Below are positions 24,120-33,534 of a stretch of DNA of 64,000 bases, piece by piece. Numbering within the stretch: position 1 is the first letter of the stretch; every line of letters begins with the position of its first letter. The notes below the pieces were generated by a model. The model saw only the letters and a list, made by a program, of their open reading frames with translations. It was not told the DNA's origin and ran no database searches. Where the stretch lies: contig CM040126.1 in the NCBI GenBank assembly GCA_022559845.1, positions 122,240,886 to 122,304,885 on the forward strand. The letters are read 5' to 3'. The DNA comes from Amorphophallus konjac (Eukaryota > Streptophyta > Magnoliopsida > Alismatales > Araceae). A program made the translations under genes and the position numbers.

Positions 24120-24990
24120 CTCAAGCAGTGTGACGGTCGTGTACTGGCCATTACATCATGTGACCCTCCAGTATTGGGCCGTTACATTAGTCTGAATCTA
24201 GAACCAAGAAATCGGACTCAGTGGAATGTGACGGTCATACATTGTGTCGTTAGATGCTCCTGACGGTCCAGTGTAGAGCCGTTACATTACCGATAATCAA
24301 AAATATCGATAGTGTAATCTAATCAATGGGCTTTAATGGTACAACCAACTCGGCGTCCTAGTGGGAATCCCAGGCTCGCGGAGAATTACGGAGGCCTTGA
24401 AACAAGATTTCCTAGTCCATTGGAATGAATATCCAATAGAGAGGTCCTCATGTCCAAGAATAGTGTTCCTATAGTGCAAAGTGAACTAAATGGATAACAT
24501 ACCAGAATATGCGCCATGTACTTAAAGAAATGACTCTATAGATGGAAAAGAACGTGTAACAATGTGAAACCATGAGAAAACTCTGTCAATACAACATTTG
24601 GAAAAATTATGATTTAGAATACAAAACTATAGAGTTTTAGCCGATGAAATTAACATAACTTAAAATAACCTAAGATACATTAATCATGCAATTTGATTAT
24701 GAATCAGTAACTAAACTTTAAGTCATGATAACAGGTCCATCTTAGCTATCTAAGCTTATTTATAAGTAAACTTAACTAGTTATTATTCTGCCTCGGGCTG
24801 ACAGAACACAGTGCCTGACGGTCTAGGATAGGCGCGTTACAATATTGTGACGGTTTATCGAGGGGCCGTTACAGTGGTGTAACGCTCCTTCTAGGGTGCG
24901 TCAGAGATAATAGAACAAATAAAAACACAATAGAATGTGACGGTCTATCGTAAGGCCGTTACATGCATGTGACGGTCTCACGTTAGTGCG
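24120..24990 (-). repeat. Hairpin array in solo LTR D
   Basis: About nine imperfect palindromes of the form TGTGACGGTC-(8 to 10)-GGCCGTTACA, for example starting near 24130, 24168, 24230, 24262, 24817, 24850 and 24937. Two more sit at 25913-25968 on the other side of the TATA box. Stems differ from those in C but keep GACGGTC/GCCGTTAC. Confidence 0.8.
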
Positions 24991-25726
24991 TAAGAGAATC
25001 TGTTGGCAGAAAACTAAAGTGAAGGTTTATGAAAACATAACATGCCTGGAAATCAACATATTACCACTGTCCTAGTCATGATAATGATGCATAGGCCAAC
25101 TATATGCAAGGGTTTAGTGAATAGACAAGATAATACCTTTTAATTTCCATTTAGGGCTAAGAGATGCATGAATGTATAAAACTATGAAATCATGAAATTC
25201 TTAGTATATAATGCGTGAAATCAAGCACAATCAGAGGGCTTTTATCCCTAACAAGTTGTTTTTGCCAATCATGAGATAACATACCTCTTTTAAGACCTTC
25301 AAACTTCGAATTTAATGCTAGGTGCTACCCTTAGACCCTTGTACTTCTTGTGATAAATCAGCAACTTCAATCTGCTCTATTTCCTCAGCCTCTTGACCTA
25401 ATGATGTGAAATTTTGAGGGTAAGGAGATGAGACTATTGGGTACAAAAAGTTCTAAAGGATTGAACTCTAATTACCTCGTTTAGATGTCCTAATCTCTGG
25501 ATCTTTAGGGGTCTTGCGTTTAGATTCCTGGGTTGCAAAGGTTGAATCAGCAACTTTGGAAGCTTCTATCTTCTTGGTTGCTTGGTCTCCTAGCATGAAA
25601 TTTGGAGAACTATTAGTCTATAATATACTAAACAAAATCTTCTAAAGAACTTACCCGAAATTATGACTCCTTACCTTGATTCTTCACGGGCCAAAAGTAA
25701 GGGTCGCTCAGTTCAGAACTAGGTCC

Positions 25727-25737
25727 TATTTATAGGG
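25727..25737 (-). promoter_or_regulatory. Probable TATA box in LTR D
   Basis: Minus-strand CCCTATAAATAGG, a strong plant TATA box, about 540 bases inside the LTR start. Most of the hairpin array would lie in the transcribed leader. Confidence 0.65.
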
Positions 25738-26294
25738 TTTTGGTTAGGATTTGAAGATTAGATCGATTCTAGAGTCCTTAATTTGTCAGAACCTAATCCC
25801 TAAGAGTCATTAGCAATGTTATAATCTATCCCAAATCGATCTCTTGTAGATAGGATTTCAAAGTTCTAATCTTTTTGTAATTTCCTCACCTTACGGAATC
25901 TGCAGGATGTAACGGTCGTGTCAAGGTGCGTTACAGGCTGTGGCGGTCGCCCGATAGACCGTTACATGTAACGTGTATGGAGTTTCAATTTAATAAAACT
26001 CTTTTATTCATTTATCCATATAATTATCTTATATAATTAGTATTTATCCTTAAAATACGTGAATAAGCCAATTATCCTTCTAGAATATGGACCAAACTTG
26101 ATGGGCTTGGTCCATAAACCTTTTTAGATAGGCTAGGTTAACTAATTAGCCTTTTTGAGCCTTATATTGACTTATTAATCCAATAACCCCTTCCTTAATT
26201 TATTTAAGCCTTTATAATTTCCATAAAATTATTTTATAATTAAAAATTATTTATAAATTTTGGGGCACTACAACATAACTCCGGTCGGACATAG

Positions 26295-26690
26295 ATCTCT
26301 AGCGGTCCACCTTTGGGCCGCCACAGAGTCTGGTGGTCCAGAATTAGGCCGCCACAGGGACTGTAGCAGTCCAACAATGGGCCACCACACCCTGGGTTGC
26401 GAAAGAAATGGCGGTCCTCTATAGGGCCGCCACAGGGATGTGGCGGGCATACCTTCGGCCGCCACACCTAAAAAAATCCTCAACGGTCGGAAGTCGACGG
26501 TCAACTCACCCCTCTGGCGGTCAAACCCTAGAGCTCTACACGCTCTGGCGGTTTATCGTGCGGTCGACGGACGCCCTGCCGATAAAATAGCAACCTGTGG
26601 CGCACCCGCCTTGGGTCGCCACAGTGTCTGACGCACCTACCCTGGGCCGCTAGAGACTCTGGCGGTCTCTGGAAGGACCGCCACACCAGC
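26295..26690 (-). repeat. Hairpin array in LTR of C
   Basis: Nine or ten imperfect palindromes with arms GGCGGTC and GGCCGCCACA and loops of about 8-10 bases, starting near 26299, 26332, 26365, 26409, 26442, 26594 and 26658. They lie 0.55-0.95 kb downstream of the TATA box, so they would be in the RNA leader. Confidence 0.85.
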
Positions 26691-27237
26691 CTGAGAACGG
26701 GCCGGCGAAAAAAAACCCAAAAATCCAAACCATGCCCCCAAACATCCATGGATGGGGGGAAAACAAGGGGGAAGCTCCCCTATAGCCCCTAGCATGCATC
26801 TACGCCCTCGAATCGGTCCGAAACGCGACGAAACAGTAGATCGGCACACAACCCCCAAAACATGGATTTTGCCCTACCCGGCTCAAAAATGCCCCTCTCG
26901 ACCTCTCCTCGACCTACAAATCACAGGGGACGATGGGATGAGCATGGGGATTCATCTCCCTACCTCAATGGAGCTGGAGCTCCGTCGAAACGCCGTCGAT
27001 CGCAAGAAAACGCTTGAAAACCCTCGTTCTTCCATGCTTCCCACGAGTTCCGCACGCCGCCACGATCGCCACACCACCACCGTCGTCGTCGTGCCGTCAC
27101 CTCGCCGCCGTCTGCAGCCGGGGAGAGGGTCGCCGCCGCATCCGCAGGAGAGGGGGAAAGGAGAGGGATCGGGTGCGCTCACGAGAGGAAGAAGGAGGAA
27201 GAAAGAAAAAGGAGAAAGAAAAAGGAAAAAGAAATGG

Positions 27238-27248
27238 GATTATATAGA
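27238..27248 (-). promoter_or_regulatory. Probable TATA box in 3' LTR of C
   Basis: Minus-strand TTCTATATAATCCC followed within 10-70 bases by a long CT-rich strip (complement of 27175-27235), a usual plant core-promoter layout. The shortened 5' LTR lacks this part. Confidence 0.65.
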
Positions 27249-27564
27249 AAATCTTGATTTTTTGAAAAATACGGAAAAATCAAAAAATATATTGCCGCGA
27301 TCGTTGGAACGCTCTGATCACTGTGGTACCATCCCTGAGTAGGTGAACGACTCGGTCTACCCGCTACGGGGTTACGTAGGTCCTGTCAGGGAAAAACACG
27401 GAAAACCGCGGAACACATTCCGGGACCTCCGAAACTGATCCGAATCGCACAGATCCGAACACGAAAAATATCCGAAACATAATTTCGGACACAACGGAGT
27501 CGGACTCTCCGAGAAAATAGATCAGGACCCGAAAAGAAGGATCTGAAGGGTCTGAGATATTACA

Positions 27565-27577
27565 ACCCTCCCCCCTT
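27565..27577 (-). promoter_or_regulatory. Polypurine tract of element C
   Basis: Plus-strand ACCCTCCCCCCTT abuts the LTR end TTACA. On the minus strand this is AAGGGGGGAGGGT, the expected plus-strand primer. Confidence 0.8.
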
Positions 27578-27633
27578 AAATAAATTTCATCCTCAAAATT
27601 TAAAATAAAGTACAGGGGAAAGAAAAAGGATAC

Positions 27634-27795
27634 TCACTCGAAGAGGTAAGGGAACTGCTGACGCATCTCGTCCTCACGCTCCCAAGAAGCCTCACCACCA
27701 GAGTGCCACTGCCACACCACTTCAACCAGAGGGATAACCTTGTTTCGCAGGTGATGCTCTCACCGATCCTCAATACCGATAGGGAACTCTGGTAG
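27634..27795 (-). pseudogene. Element C: integrase C-terminal chromodomain
   Basis: In the pol frame and ending at TGA 27634-27636. Visible residues include 'EHHLRNKVIPLVEVVWQW' and 'EASWEREDEMRQQFPYLFE', the chromodomain pattern of plant chromoviruses. In active relatives this module binds histone marks and steers integration into heterochromatin. One stop (TGA, near 27758) separates it from the integrase. Confidence 0.85.
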
Positions 27796-29064
27796 AGACA
27801 GATCGGGAGTCACCTCGGGCCAAACCGAGTCCTCCAACACATGAGAAATATTGGTCATATACTTCCTCAACATCGAGACATGGAACACGTCATGCACCAC
27901 TGTAAACTCAGGAGGTAGCTGCAACCGATAAGCAACCTCGCCAATGTGCTCCACGATAAGGAAAGGACCAACATAGCGGGGACTCAGTTTCCCATGCTGT
28001 CCAAATCTCATCACTCCCTTCATGGGAGAAACCCTCAGAAATACACGGTCACTGACCGTAAAATAGAGTGGCTGCCTTCCCCGATCGGCATAGCTCTTCT
28101 GCCGACTCTGCGCCGCCAACATGTTCTGACAGACCAGATGCACCACATCAATACACTGCTGCACCAGCTCCGGTCCCGTCACAACACGCTCACCAACCTT
28201 AGACTAATCGAGTGGAGTCCGACACGGTCGCCCGTACAACACCTCATAAGGAGCCATCCCAATGCTCGAATGATAGCCGTTATTGTAGGCAAACTCCACT
28301 AACGGTAGATGGTGAATCCAACTCCCTTGCCATTCCAGGCAACAGGATCTCAACATATCCTCCAACGTCTGAATGGTCCTCTCTGACTAACCATCTAACT
28401 GAGGATGATACGCTGAGCTAAACGCCAACTCCGTGCCAAGAGCTCGCTGAAAACTCCTCCAGAATCCAGAAGTGAAACGCGGATCTCGATCGGACACAAT
28501 AGAAATGAGAATCCCATGCAAAGGTACGATCCGCTCCATATAAAGATGAGCTAACTTGGACACACTCCAGCTGACTTTGATCGGTAACAACCGAGCCACC
28601 TTCATCAGCCTATCCACCAGCAACCAAATACTATCCTGCCCGCTCGGAGTCCTCGACAATCTCACCATAAAATCTGTGGTCACGTGGTCCCATTTCCACG
28701 CGGGAACATCCAAGGGCTGAAGAGTACCTCCTGGTCGCTGATGCTCCGCCTCCACCTACTGATAGGTCAGGCATCGGGCCACATACTCGGTAATATCTCT
28801 CTACAAGCCAGGCCACCAGAACTACCTCTTCAAGTTCCAATACATCTTTGTCACACCCAGGTGCATAGTGTACCGACTCCCATGAGCCTCCCGTAACACC
28901 GCACGTCTCACCTGCTCCTCGGCTGGGACGTACAGCCTACCACGAAATCTCACAGCTCCATCCTCACCGAAGCCCACATCAGTCAAAGCCAAAATCCGAG
29001 GCAACTCAGGATCTGCACGTTGAGCATCTGTCACCTGGCGACGAATCACAGGTGTGACAGTCAA
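27796..29064 (-). pseudogene. int: Element C: integrase
   Basis: Zinc-binding HHCC part: 'HGSRYTMHLGVTKMYWNLKR' then 'VARCLTYQ', where the last Cys is Tyr. Catalytic core: first Asp in 'WDHVTTDFM' (near 28680), second in 'VSDRDPRF' (near 28500), and the Glu region 'HPQLDG*SERTIQTLED' with an in-frame TAG (28387-28389). [17 protein letters not shown] segment (near 27940) leads into the chromodomain. Integrase would insert the element DNA into the host chromosome. Five or more stops: not functional. Confidence 0.92.
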
Positions 29065-29091
29065 GCTCGTAAGAACAGCTGACCCCGGCTC

Positions 29092-29823
29092 CTAGGGAAC
29101 CTTAAGCCTAAATGTCAAGGCCGGCACCTGTTCCCAGAGCCTCCACTTCCTCATCATCATGGTGCTGACAATGACCTTCCTACTCAAGGCATCGGCAATG
29201 ACATTCATCCTGCCCAGCTGATAAGACAGGGTGAAGTCATAATCCTTCATATACTCCATCCATCGCCTCTGCCTAAGGTTGAGGTCCTTCTGAGTGAACA
29301 CATACCTCAAACTCTGATGGTCTGTGAACACCTTGAACTTCTCACCGTACAGATAATGCCTCCAAATCTTCAATGCAAAGATCACAGCCGCTAACTCAAG
29401 GTCATGGGTAGGGTAGATCTCCTCATGGGGCTTTAGCTGCCGAGATGCATAAGCCACCACTCTACCGTGCTGCATTAGCACAGCACCCAACCCAATCCCG
29501 GAAGCATCTGTACACACCATAAAACCTCCCGATCTAGAAGGCAACACCAATACTGGTGCCGAGGTGAGCAACCTCCTAAGCTCCATGAAGCTCTGCTCAC
29601 ACTCACCAGTCCAGACGAACGGCATATCCTTCCACATAAGCCTGGTCATCGGGGCTGCAACATGAGAAAAATCTTGAATGAACCTCCGGTAATAGCCTGC
29701 AAGCCCCAAGAAACTCTGAATCTCCATCACGGACCTTGGCCTCGGCCACTGCATCACTGCCTCGACTTTGTCTGGATCCACGAAAATACCATCACAAGAA
29801 ATCACGTGCCCTAAAAAGTACAC
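29092..29823 (-). pseudogene. Element C: RT thumb/connection and RNase H
   Basis: Open for 243 codons. It starts '[11 protein letters not shown]' and '[15 protein letters not shown]' (RT thumb/connection), followed by RNase H with '[16 protein letters not shown]' (first Asp), '[19 protein letters not shown]' (Glu), '[11 protein letters not shown]' (Asp) and '[10 protein letters not shown]' (last Asp). All four catalytic acids are present. Stops at either end (TGA for an expected Trp upstream, TAG downstream) cut it from RT and integrase. RNase H removes RNA from the RNA/DNA hybrid. Confidence 0.93.
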
Positions 29824-30600
29824 CTTGCGAAGTCAAAACTCACACTTGCTGAGCTTAGCATACAACTGGTGATCTCACAAAGTCTGCAACACAACCCTCA
29901 AATGATACGCATGCTCATCTGCAGACCGCAAATAAACAAGGATGTCATCCACAAACACGACCACGAACTGGTCCAAGTACGGACGGAACACCCTATGCAT
30001 CAAATCCATAAATGTTGCGGGGGCATTGGTGAGTCCAAACGGTATCACCAGAAACTCATAATGCCCGTATCTCGAGCTGAACGTAGTCTTCTCTACGTCA
30101 GACTCTCGAATCCGCAACTGATAATAACCGGACCGTAAATCAATCCGCGAGAACACTCGAGCAGACTGAAGCTGGTCGAACAAGTCATCAATCCGCGGCA
30201 ATAGATACTTGTTCTTAACGTTTACCTCGTTCAGCTACCGGTAGTCAATGCACAACCTCAGACTACCATCCTTCTTCTTCACAAACAACACTGGTACACC
30301 CCAAGGGGAAAAGCTAGATGAATATACCCCTTGGCCAGCAACTCCTGCAACTATGCCCTCAACTCTCTCAACTCAGCGGGAGCCATACGGTAAGGAGCCT
30401 TCGGCAAAGGTCCCGTACCAGGCACAATCTCAATCACAAAATCAATCTCCCGCTGGGGAGGCAATCCAGGTAGGTCCTCGGGAAAAATATCGAGAAACTC
30501 GCACACCACTGGAATGTCCTCGACATCCGGCTCCATCCGGTCTACCGCGACCACAGAAGCGAGAAAATCCTGACAAGTCGCATCAAGCAAACGACGAGCC
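29824..30600 (-). pseudogene. Element C: reverse transcriptase, N-terminal and palm
   Basis: A linker 'FPEDLPGLPPQREIDF' (30351-30590, frame shifted) leads to '[15 protein letters not shown]', then a frameshift near 30320 returns to the main frame with 'LRLCIDYR' and '[11 protein letters not shown]'. The palm carries 'GYYQLRI' and the catalytic 'VFVDDILVY' at 29935-29960 (FVDD in place of the common YVDD). Stops include TAG after 'ELRA', TAG after 'CIDYR' and TGA after 'LQTL'. RT copies element RNA to DNA. At least two frameshifts and three stops: not functional. Confidence 0.92.
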
Positions 30601-31044
30601 CTAATAGCCGAAATAAGAAAGCGGGAAGAGGAAGACCTAATACCTTGGAAATAGAAGGTGGATCCACGAAGTCACTGGAAATAAACCCTCTTCGAGCCAC
30701 AATCCACCAAAGCATGATGTGCCACGAGCCAATCTATGCCCAAAATCATCAAAGTCCTGAAGTGGCAGCGCATAAAGCCTGGCCGGTAAACTCCGCCCTT
30801 CAACTCACACAGGAACCTCATCGAAACAATACGGAGTGATCATAAAATCACCAGAAGGCAACTCCACTGCCAAATCACAGGACAACTGGGTCACCGGCTC
30901 CTCAATACTCAGTGTGAAATCTTCTGAAATAAACGAATGAGATGCAGCAGAATCAAACAAAACTCGAGCCGCGCAACCCAAAATCCGAACGGTACCTTCT
31001 AAGAGCTCTGACGCCACTGCCTCTGCCATGGTCATGTGTGTAAT
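30601..31044 (-). pseudogene. Element C: aspartic protease
   Basis: 'LEGTVRILGCAARVLFDSAASHSFIS' region near 30970, the flap/active-site part of a retropepsin. The usual Asp-Ser/Thr-Gly reads Asp-Ser-Ala here. A TGA follows 'DEVPV', and the ILGMDWL part is disrupted by frameshift(s) between 30600 and 30800. It would process the Gag-Pol polyprotein. It lies in the same frame as gag, as expected for the Tekay clade. Confidence 0.85.
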
Positions 31045-32301
31045 CTAGCCTCGGGATTTCTGCTTGCCTCCCACACTCGCTGACATGGGTAGTGGCGGAT
31101 ACTGCCCCTGCTGCTACTGCTACTGCTGCCTCTGCTGCTGAGGGTACTTCTGCTGCGGAGGGAGCTGCTTTTGCTGCGGCCTCTGAGGACAGTCACGCGC
31201 CATATGCCCTAGCTGGTCACACCTGAAATAAATCACCGGCCCCGTGCACTGCCTACCTAGATGCGACTCGCCACACTGGGGACACGGTCCCCGCGATCCA
31301 CCCACTGATCCCTGACGCTGAAAAGGAATCGGCTGCTGTACACTGCCAGTAGACGCCTGCCTCTGATCCTTGCGCTTCTTATAGAAACCCTTATTGAGAA
31401 ACTTCTTGACCTTGTAGCCAAAAGATGCAGATCCTGCCGCTGACACTGCCGGTGTCGATGCTCCCGAACTACCCATAGCGTGCTGGAAGGTACTCTGCTG
31501 TTGGGTAGCCATGTGCTGACTACGGCCTGACTGGGACTGCCCCTGGCCACCCGGTCCTCGGACCTTCTGCATATCCAGCTCCAAAGATGCCGCCACACGA
31601 GATGCTGTCTCCAAATCAGTAGCAGCATTCACCATCAGAAGGTGCCTCAGCTCCTGCCTCAAACCCTGAATGAACTACTCCGTCTTCACTCCCTCATGCT
31701 CCATGATATGGGGAGCATAACGGTCTAACTCCATAAACCGAGCCATGTACTGTAACACTGACATGTCACCCTGAACCAACTCCAAAAATAGACGCATCTT
31801 TTGCGTACCAACATAGGATGGGAAGTATGTACGCTCGAAGACCGTAACGAAGTCCTTCCACACGATCTCCTGAAGCGGACGAGATTGAAAGGACGTCTTC
31901 CACTCTGAATACCACCAATCCCGAGCCGTACCCTGCAACTGGTTACAGGCCAAGATCACCATGTCCTCCTCAGCACAGCGCATAGAACTGAACACTCTCT
32001 CCATCTCATCAAGCCATCGCCTGGCCACATCGAGATCTGGCTGGCCCTCATAATAGGGTGGGTGAAACTGCAAGAAGTCCCTCACGGCACGACTGGGTCC
32101 ACCCCTAGCCGACGAGCCCTCGCCAGCATCATCGCCAAACTACTAAGCCATGGCCTGAAACATACTCCGAAAGAAATCATCAGCCCCCGGAACTCTCCCT
32201 GCATCCCCTGCCTGGGTGGTAACTGGTGGCACTCTGCTCTGCTCCTCCTGCTCCTCTGTCGATTGTCCCTGCTGAGAGCGAGTCATCCGCCTCGGCTCCA
32301 T
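31045..32301 (-). pseudogene. gag: Element C: gag
   Basis: The start ATG at 32299-32301 ('MEPRRMTRSQQG') is in the same frame as pol. Capsid: 'FLQFHPPYYEGQPDLDVARRWL', 'QLQGTARDWWYSEW', 'VFERTYFPSYVGTQKM' (32085-31800). Basic linker 'KKFLNKGFYKKRKDQ'. Nucleocapsid 'CPQCGESHLGRQC' and 'YFRCDQLGHMARDC' near 31200, where the first Cys of the CCHC is Tyr. Stops at 32140-32145 (two adjacent TAG), 31675-31677, two in the Gln-rich tail (31114-31122) and 31045-31047. Most fit CAG-to-TAG change. Gag forms the virus-like particle. Confidence 0.93.
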
Positions 32302-32450
32302 ACTCGCCTACTGCAAACAGACAGAAGACACGGAAAACACCGGAATCAATAAAACACATGATGCCCTAAGCCAGTGCCGACTGTACATCATCATTGTGGA
32401 CTTGTTGACCACTACAACCATTTACGATTCTTATATATTTCCATAACCGT

Positions 32451-32462
32451 GCTCTGATACCA
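32451..32462 (-). promoter_or_regulatory. Primer binding site of element C
   Basis: Minus-strand TGGTATCAGAGC, complementary to the 3' end of plant initiator-Met tRNA, two bases inside the 5' LTR. Confidence 0.9.
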
Positions 32463-32464
32463 GC

Positions 32465-32851
32465 TATAACGACCCAAAATCTGAACACCGGGAAGGCCCG
32501 ATAGCCCGAATCTTGAACCGCCACCCACGAGCCCAAAGACTCGGAAGGGTTGAAAGGATGATGTGGAGATACACAATAATCTAAAATAATTGCAGAGTTA
32601 CGCAGTTAAATGAATTAAGCAGGAAGCAATTAATAACATTAATTAAATTACATGGTCCACAAAATAACAGCAGTCTAAAATATAACAGTAGTCCATAACT
32701 AGTACAGCCCAAAGAAAAGTACAACTACACGGGACATACTCCGAACACGAAAGATGTCTGAAACATAATTTTGGACACAATGGAGTCAGACTCTCCGAGA
32801 AAATAGATCCGGGACCTGAAAAGAAGGATCCGAAGGGTCCGGGATATTACA
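32465..32851 (-). mobile_element. Element C: 5' LTR, internally deleted to 387 bp
   Basis: The plus-strand left part matches 21807-22080 and the right part matches 27455-27564. The join is at about 32740 (ACGGGACATAC to TCCGAACACG), so about 2.05 kb is missing, including TATA, GC-rich leader, hairpin array and CTACTGAG module. The first base pair region reads TATAACG where the 3' LTR has TGTAACG. Confidence 0.88.
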
Positions 32852-32856
32852 TTCGG

Positions 32857-33426
32857 GGTTGGCCTTCCTTGCTTGTTGTCATCAAGATTTGCCCTCCGGC
32901 TAGCCAGCACTTGGAAGGTGTTGTGGGTGGGGACGGTCGGGATGACCTAGTCTGGTAGAACTTCAGCGCCGCGGCCATTGAAGTAGACTCGGACACCTCC
33001 AATCATCACGGACTTCCCGGAAGTCGAAAGTTGGCCCCGGGGAGCAGCAAGAATTCTTCCACTGGAGCTCTTCTTGTTGCCCCCAGCCGGCTTCTTCTTA
33101 TGTGCCGCAATCGGGCAAATAGTATGGTGGACATGGCAGCTGACGACCACCGGGCACTTCAGCAGAGTTTTCTTAACATGGCCCTCACTTCGGCGGGCCG
33201 CAGCTTTGTTGTTCTTTAGCTTCGCAGGTTCAGAACTCTCCACATCTAGCAGACGCGCGAATGCAACTCCCAGGAAGTTGGGGAAGCCAACGACCGGCGG
33301 AAAGTTGCCGAAGGTGGTAGGTACGGCAAGGTAGCCGTATGCAGCATGGTCGGCCACGATCTGAGAACCGAAAACAAGTCCAGACAATCCACTCGCCATT
33401 GCTTTGACCTGCAAGGAGGGAAACAA
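32857..33426 (-). pseudogene. Element B: upstream ORF, N-terminal part
   Basis: Starts at Met 33426, about 85 bases after the primer site, the first sizeable ORF of B. Residues 1-60 are hydrophobic and Gly/Pro/Phe-rich ('GNFPPVVGFPNFLGVAF'), then a Lys-rich stretch and 'CPVVVSCHVHHTICPI'. A TAG near 32945 follows 'GAEVLPD', after which the frame continues to the C insertion and, across it, into 20527-20225. I do not recognise the family. Its place before gag matches the extra ORF known from Ogre-type elements, but a gag leader is equally possible. Confidence 0.6.
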
Positions 33427-33510
33427 GACGAATGAAAAGTTAGCATTTGAAATAGTTCAATGGGGGCCTCATGGTCCCAATATTTTGGCAAAAAGATGAA
33501 GGGAGGTTGG

Positions 33511-33529
33511 GTCCCACCGGACATGCCAA
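33511..33529 (-). promoter_or_regulatory. Primer binding site of element B
   Basis: Minus-strand TTGGCATGTCCGGTGGGAC, a few bases inside the 5' LTR. It resembles the TTGGCGACTCCACTGGGGA-type site (tRNA-Arg) of Tat/Ogre elements, with several mismatches, so the tRNA is a guess. Confidence 0.5.
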
Positions 33530-33534
33530 TTTGG

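Larger units (their letters stand above)
22954..26272 (-). mobile_element. Solo LTR D (Ty3-gypsy, 3,319 bp)
   Basis: Ends TGTAACGTCC (22954) and GGCACTACA (26272), flanked by perfect ACATA duplications (22949-22953, 26273-26277) inside the LTR of C. No internal domain, so a solo LTR. Minus orientation is chosen because the minus-strand start TGTAGTGCCCC, a TATA box at 25727-25737 and the CTACTGGGC module at 23348-23306 then lie in the usual order. It carries TGACGGTC..GCCGTTACA hairpins. Confidence 0.92.
21807..27564 (-). mobile_element. Element C: 3' LTR (about 2.43 kb once D is removed)
   Basis: Starts on the minus strand at 27564 (TGTAATATC) and ends at 21807 (..GGGTCGTTACA). Solo LTR D plus its target copy (3,324 bp) is nested at 22949-26277. 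Transcript-direction order: TATA at 27240-27247, CT-rich strip (complement of 27175-27235), GC-rich leader, hairpin array (26690-26295), D, then the CTACTGAG module at 22214-22162. A further partial LTR copy at 20528-21621 belongs to the tandem duplication. Confidence 0.9.
20528..32851 (-). mobile_element. Element C: Tekay/Del-like chromovirus (Ty3-gypsy), decayed
   Basis: Flanked by TTCGG at 20523-20527 and 32852-32856 and inserted in the upstream ORF of B. Its 3' LTR is 20528/21807-27564 (with a partial tandem copy and nested D), the polypurine tract is at 27565-27577, gag-pol at 32301-27634, the primer site at 32451-32462 and a shortened 5' LTR at 32465-32851. Clade call is from the single-frame gag-pol, the C-terminal chromodomain, the initiator-Met primer site and RT/integrase motifs. 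It is the only element here with pol. Confidence 0.93.

Noticed and set aside
26752..27342. 196-codon plus-strand ORF
   Set aside because: Lies antisense in the GC-rich leader and promoter of C's LTR; no domain seen.
27634..32301. Endogenous plant pararetrovirus (RT plus RNase H could suggest one)
   Set aside because: Integrase, chromodomain, LTRs, primer site and target duplication all fit a Ty3-gypsy chromovirus; no movement protein is seen.
32451..32462. tRNA-like matches TGGTATCAGAGC at four places (also 39944, 43208, 55368)
   Set aside because: Only the 12-base primer site next to an LTR end; no tRNA body.
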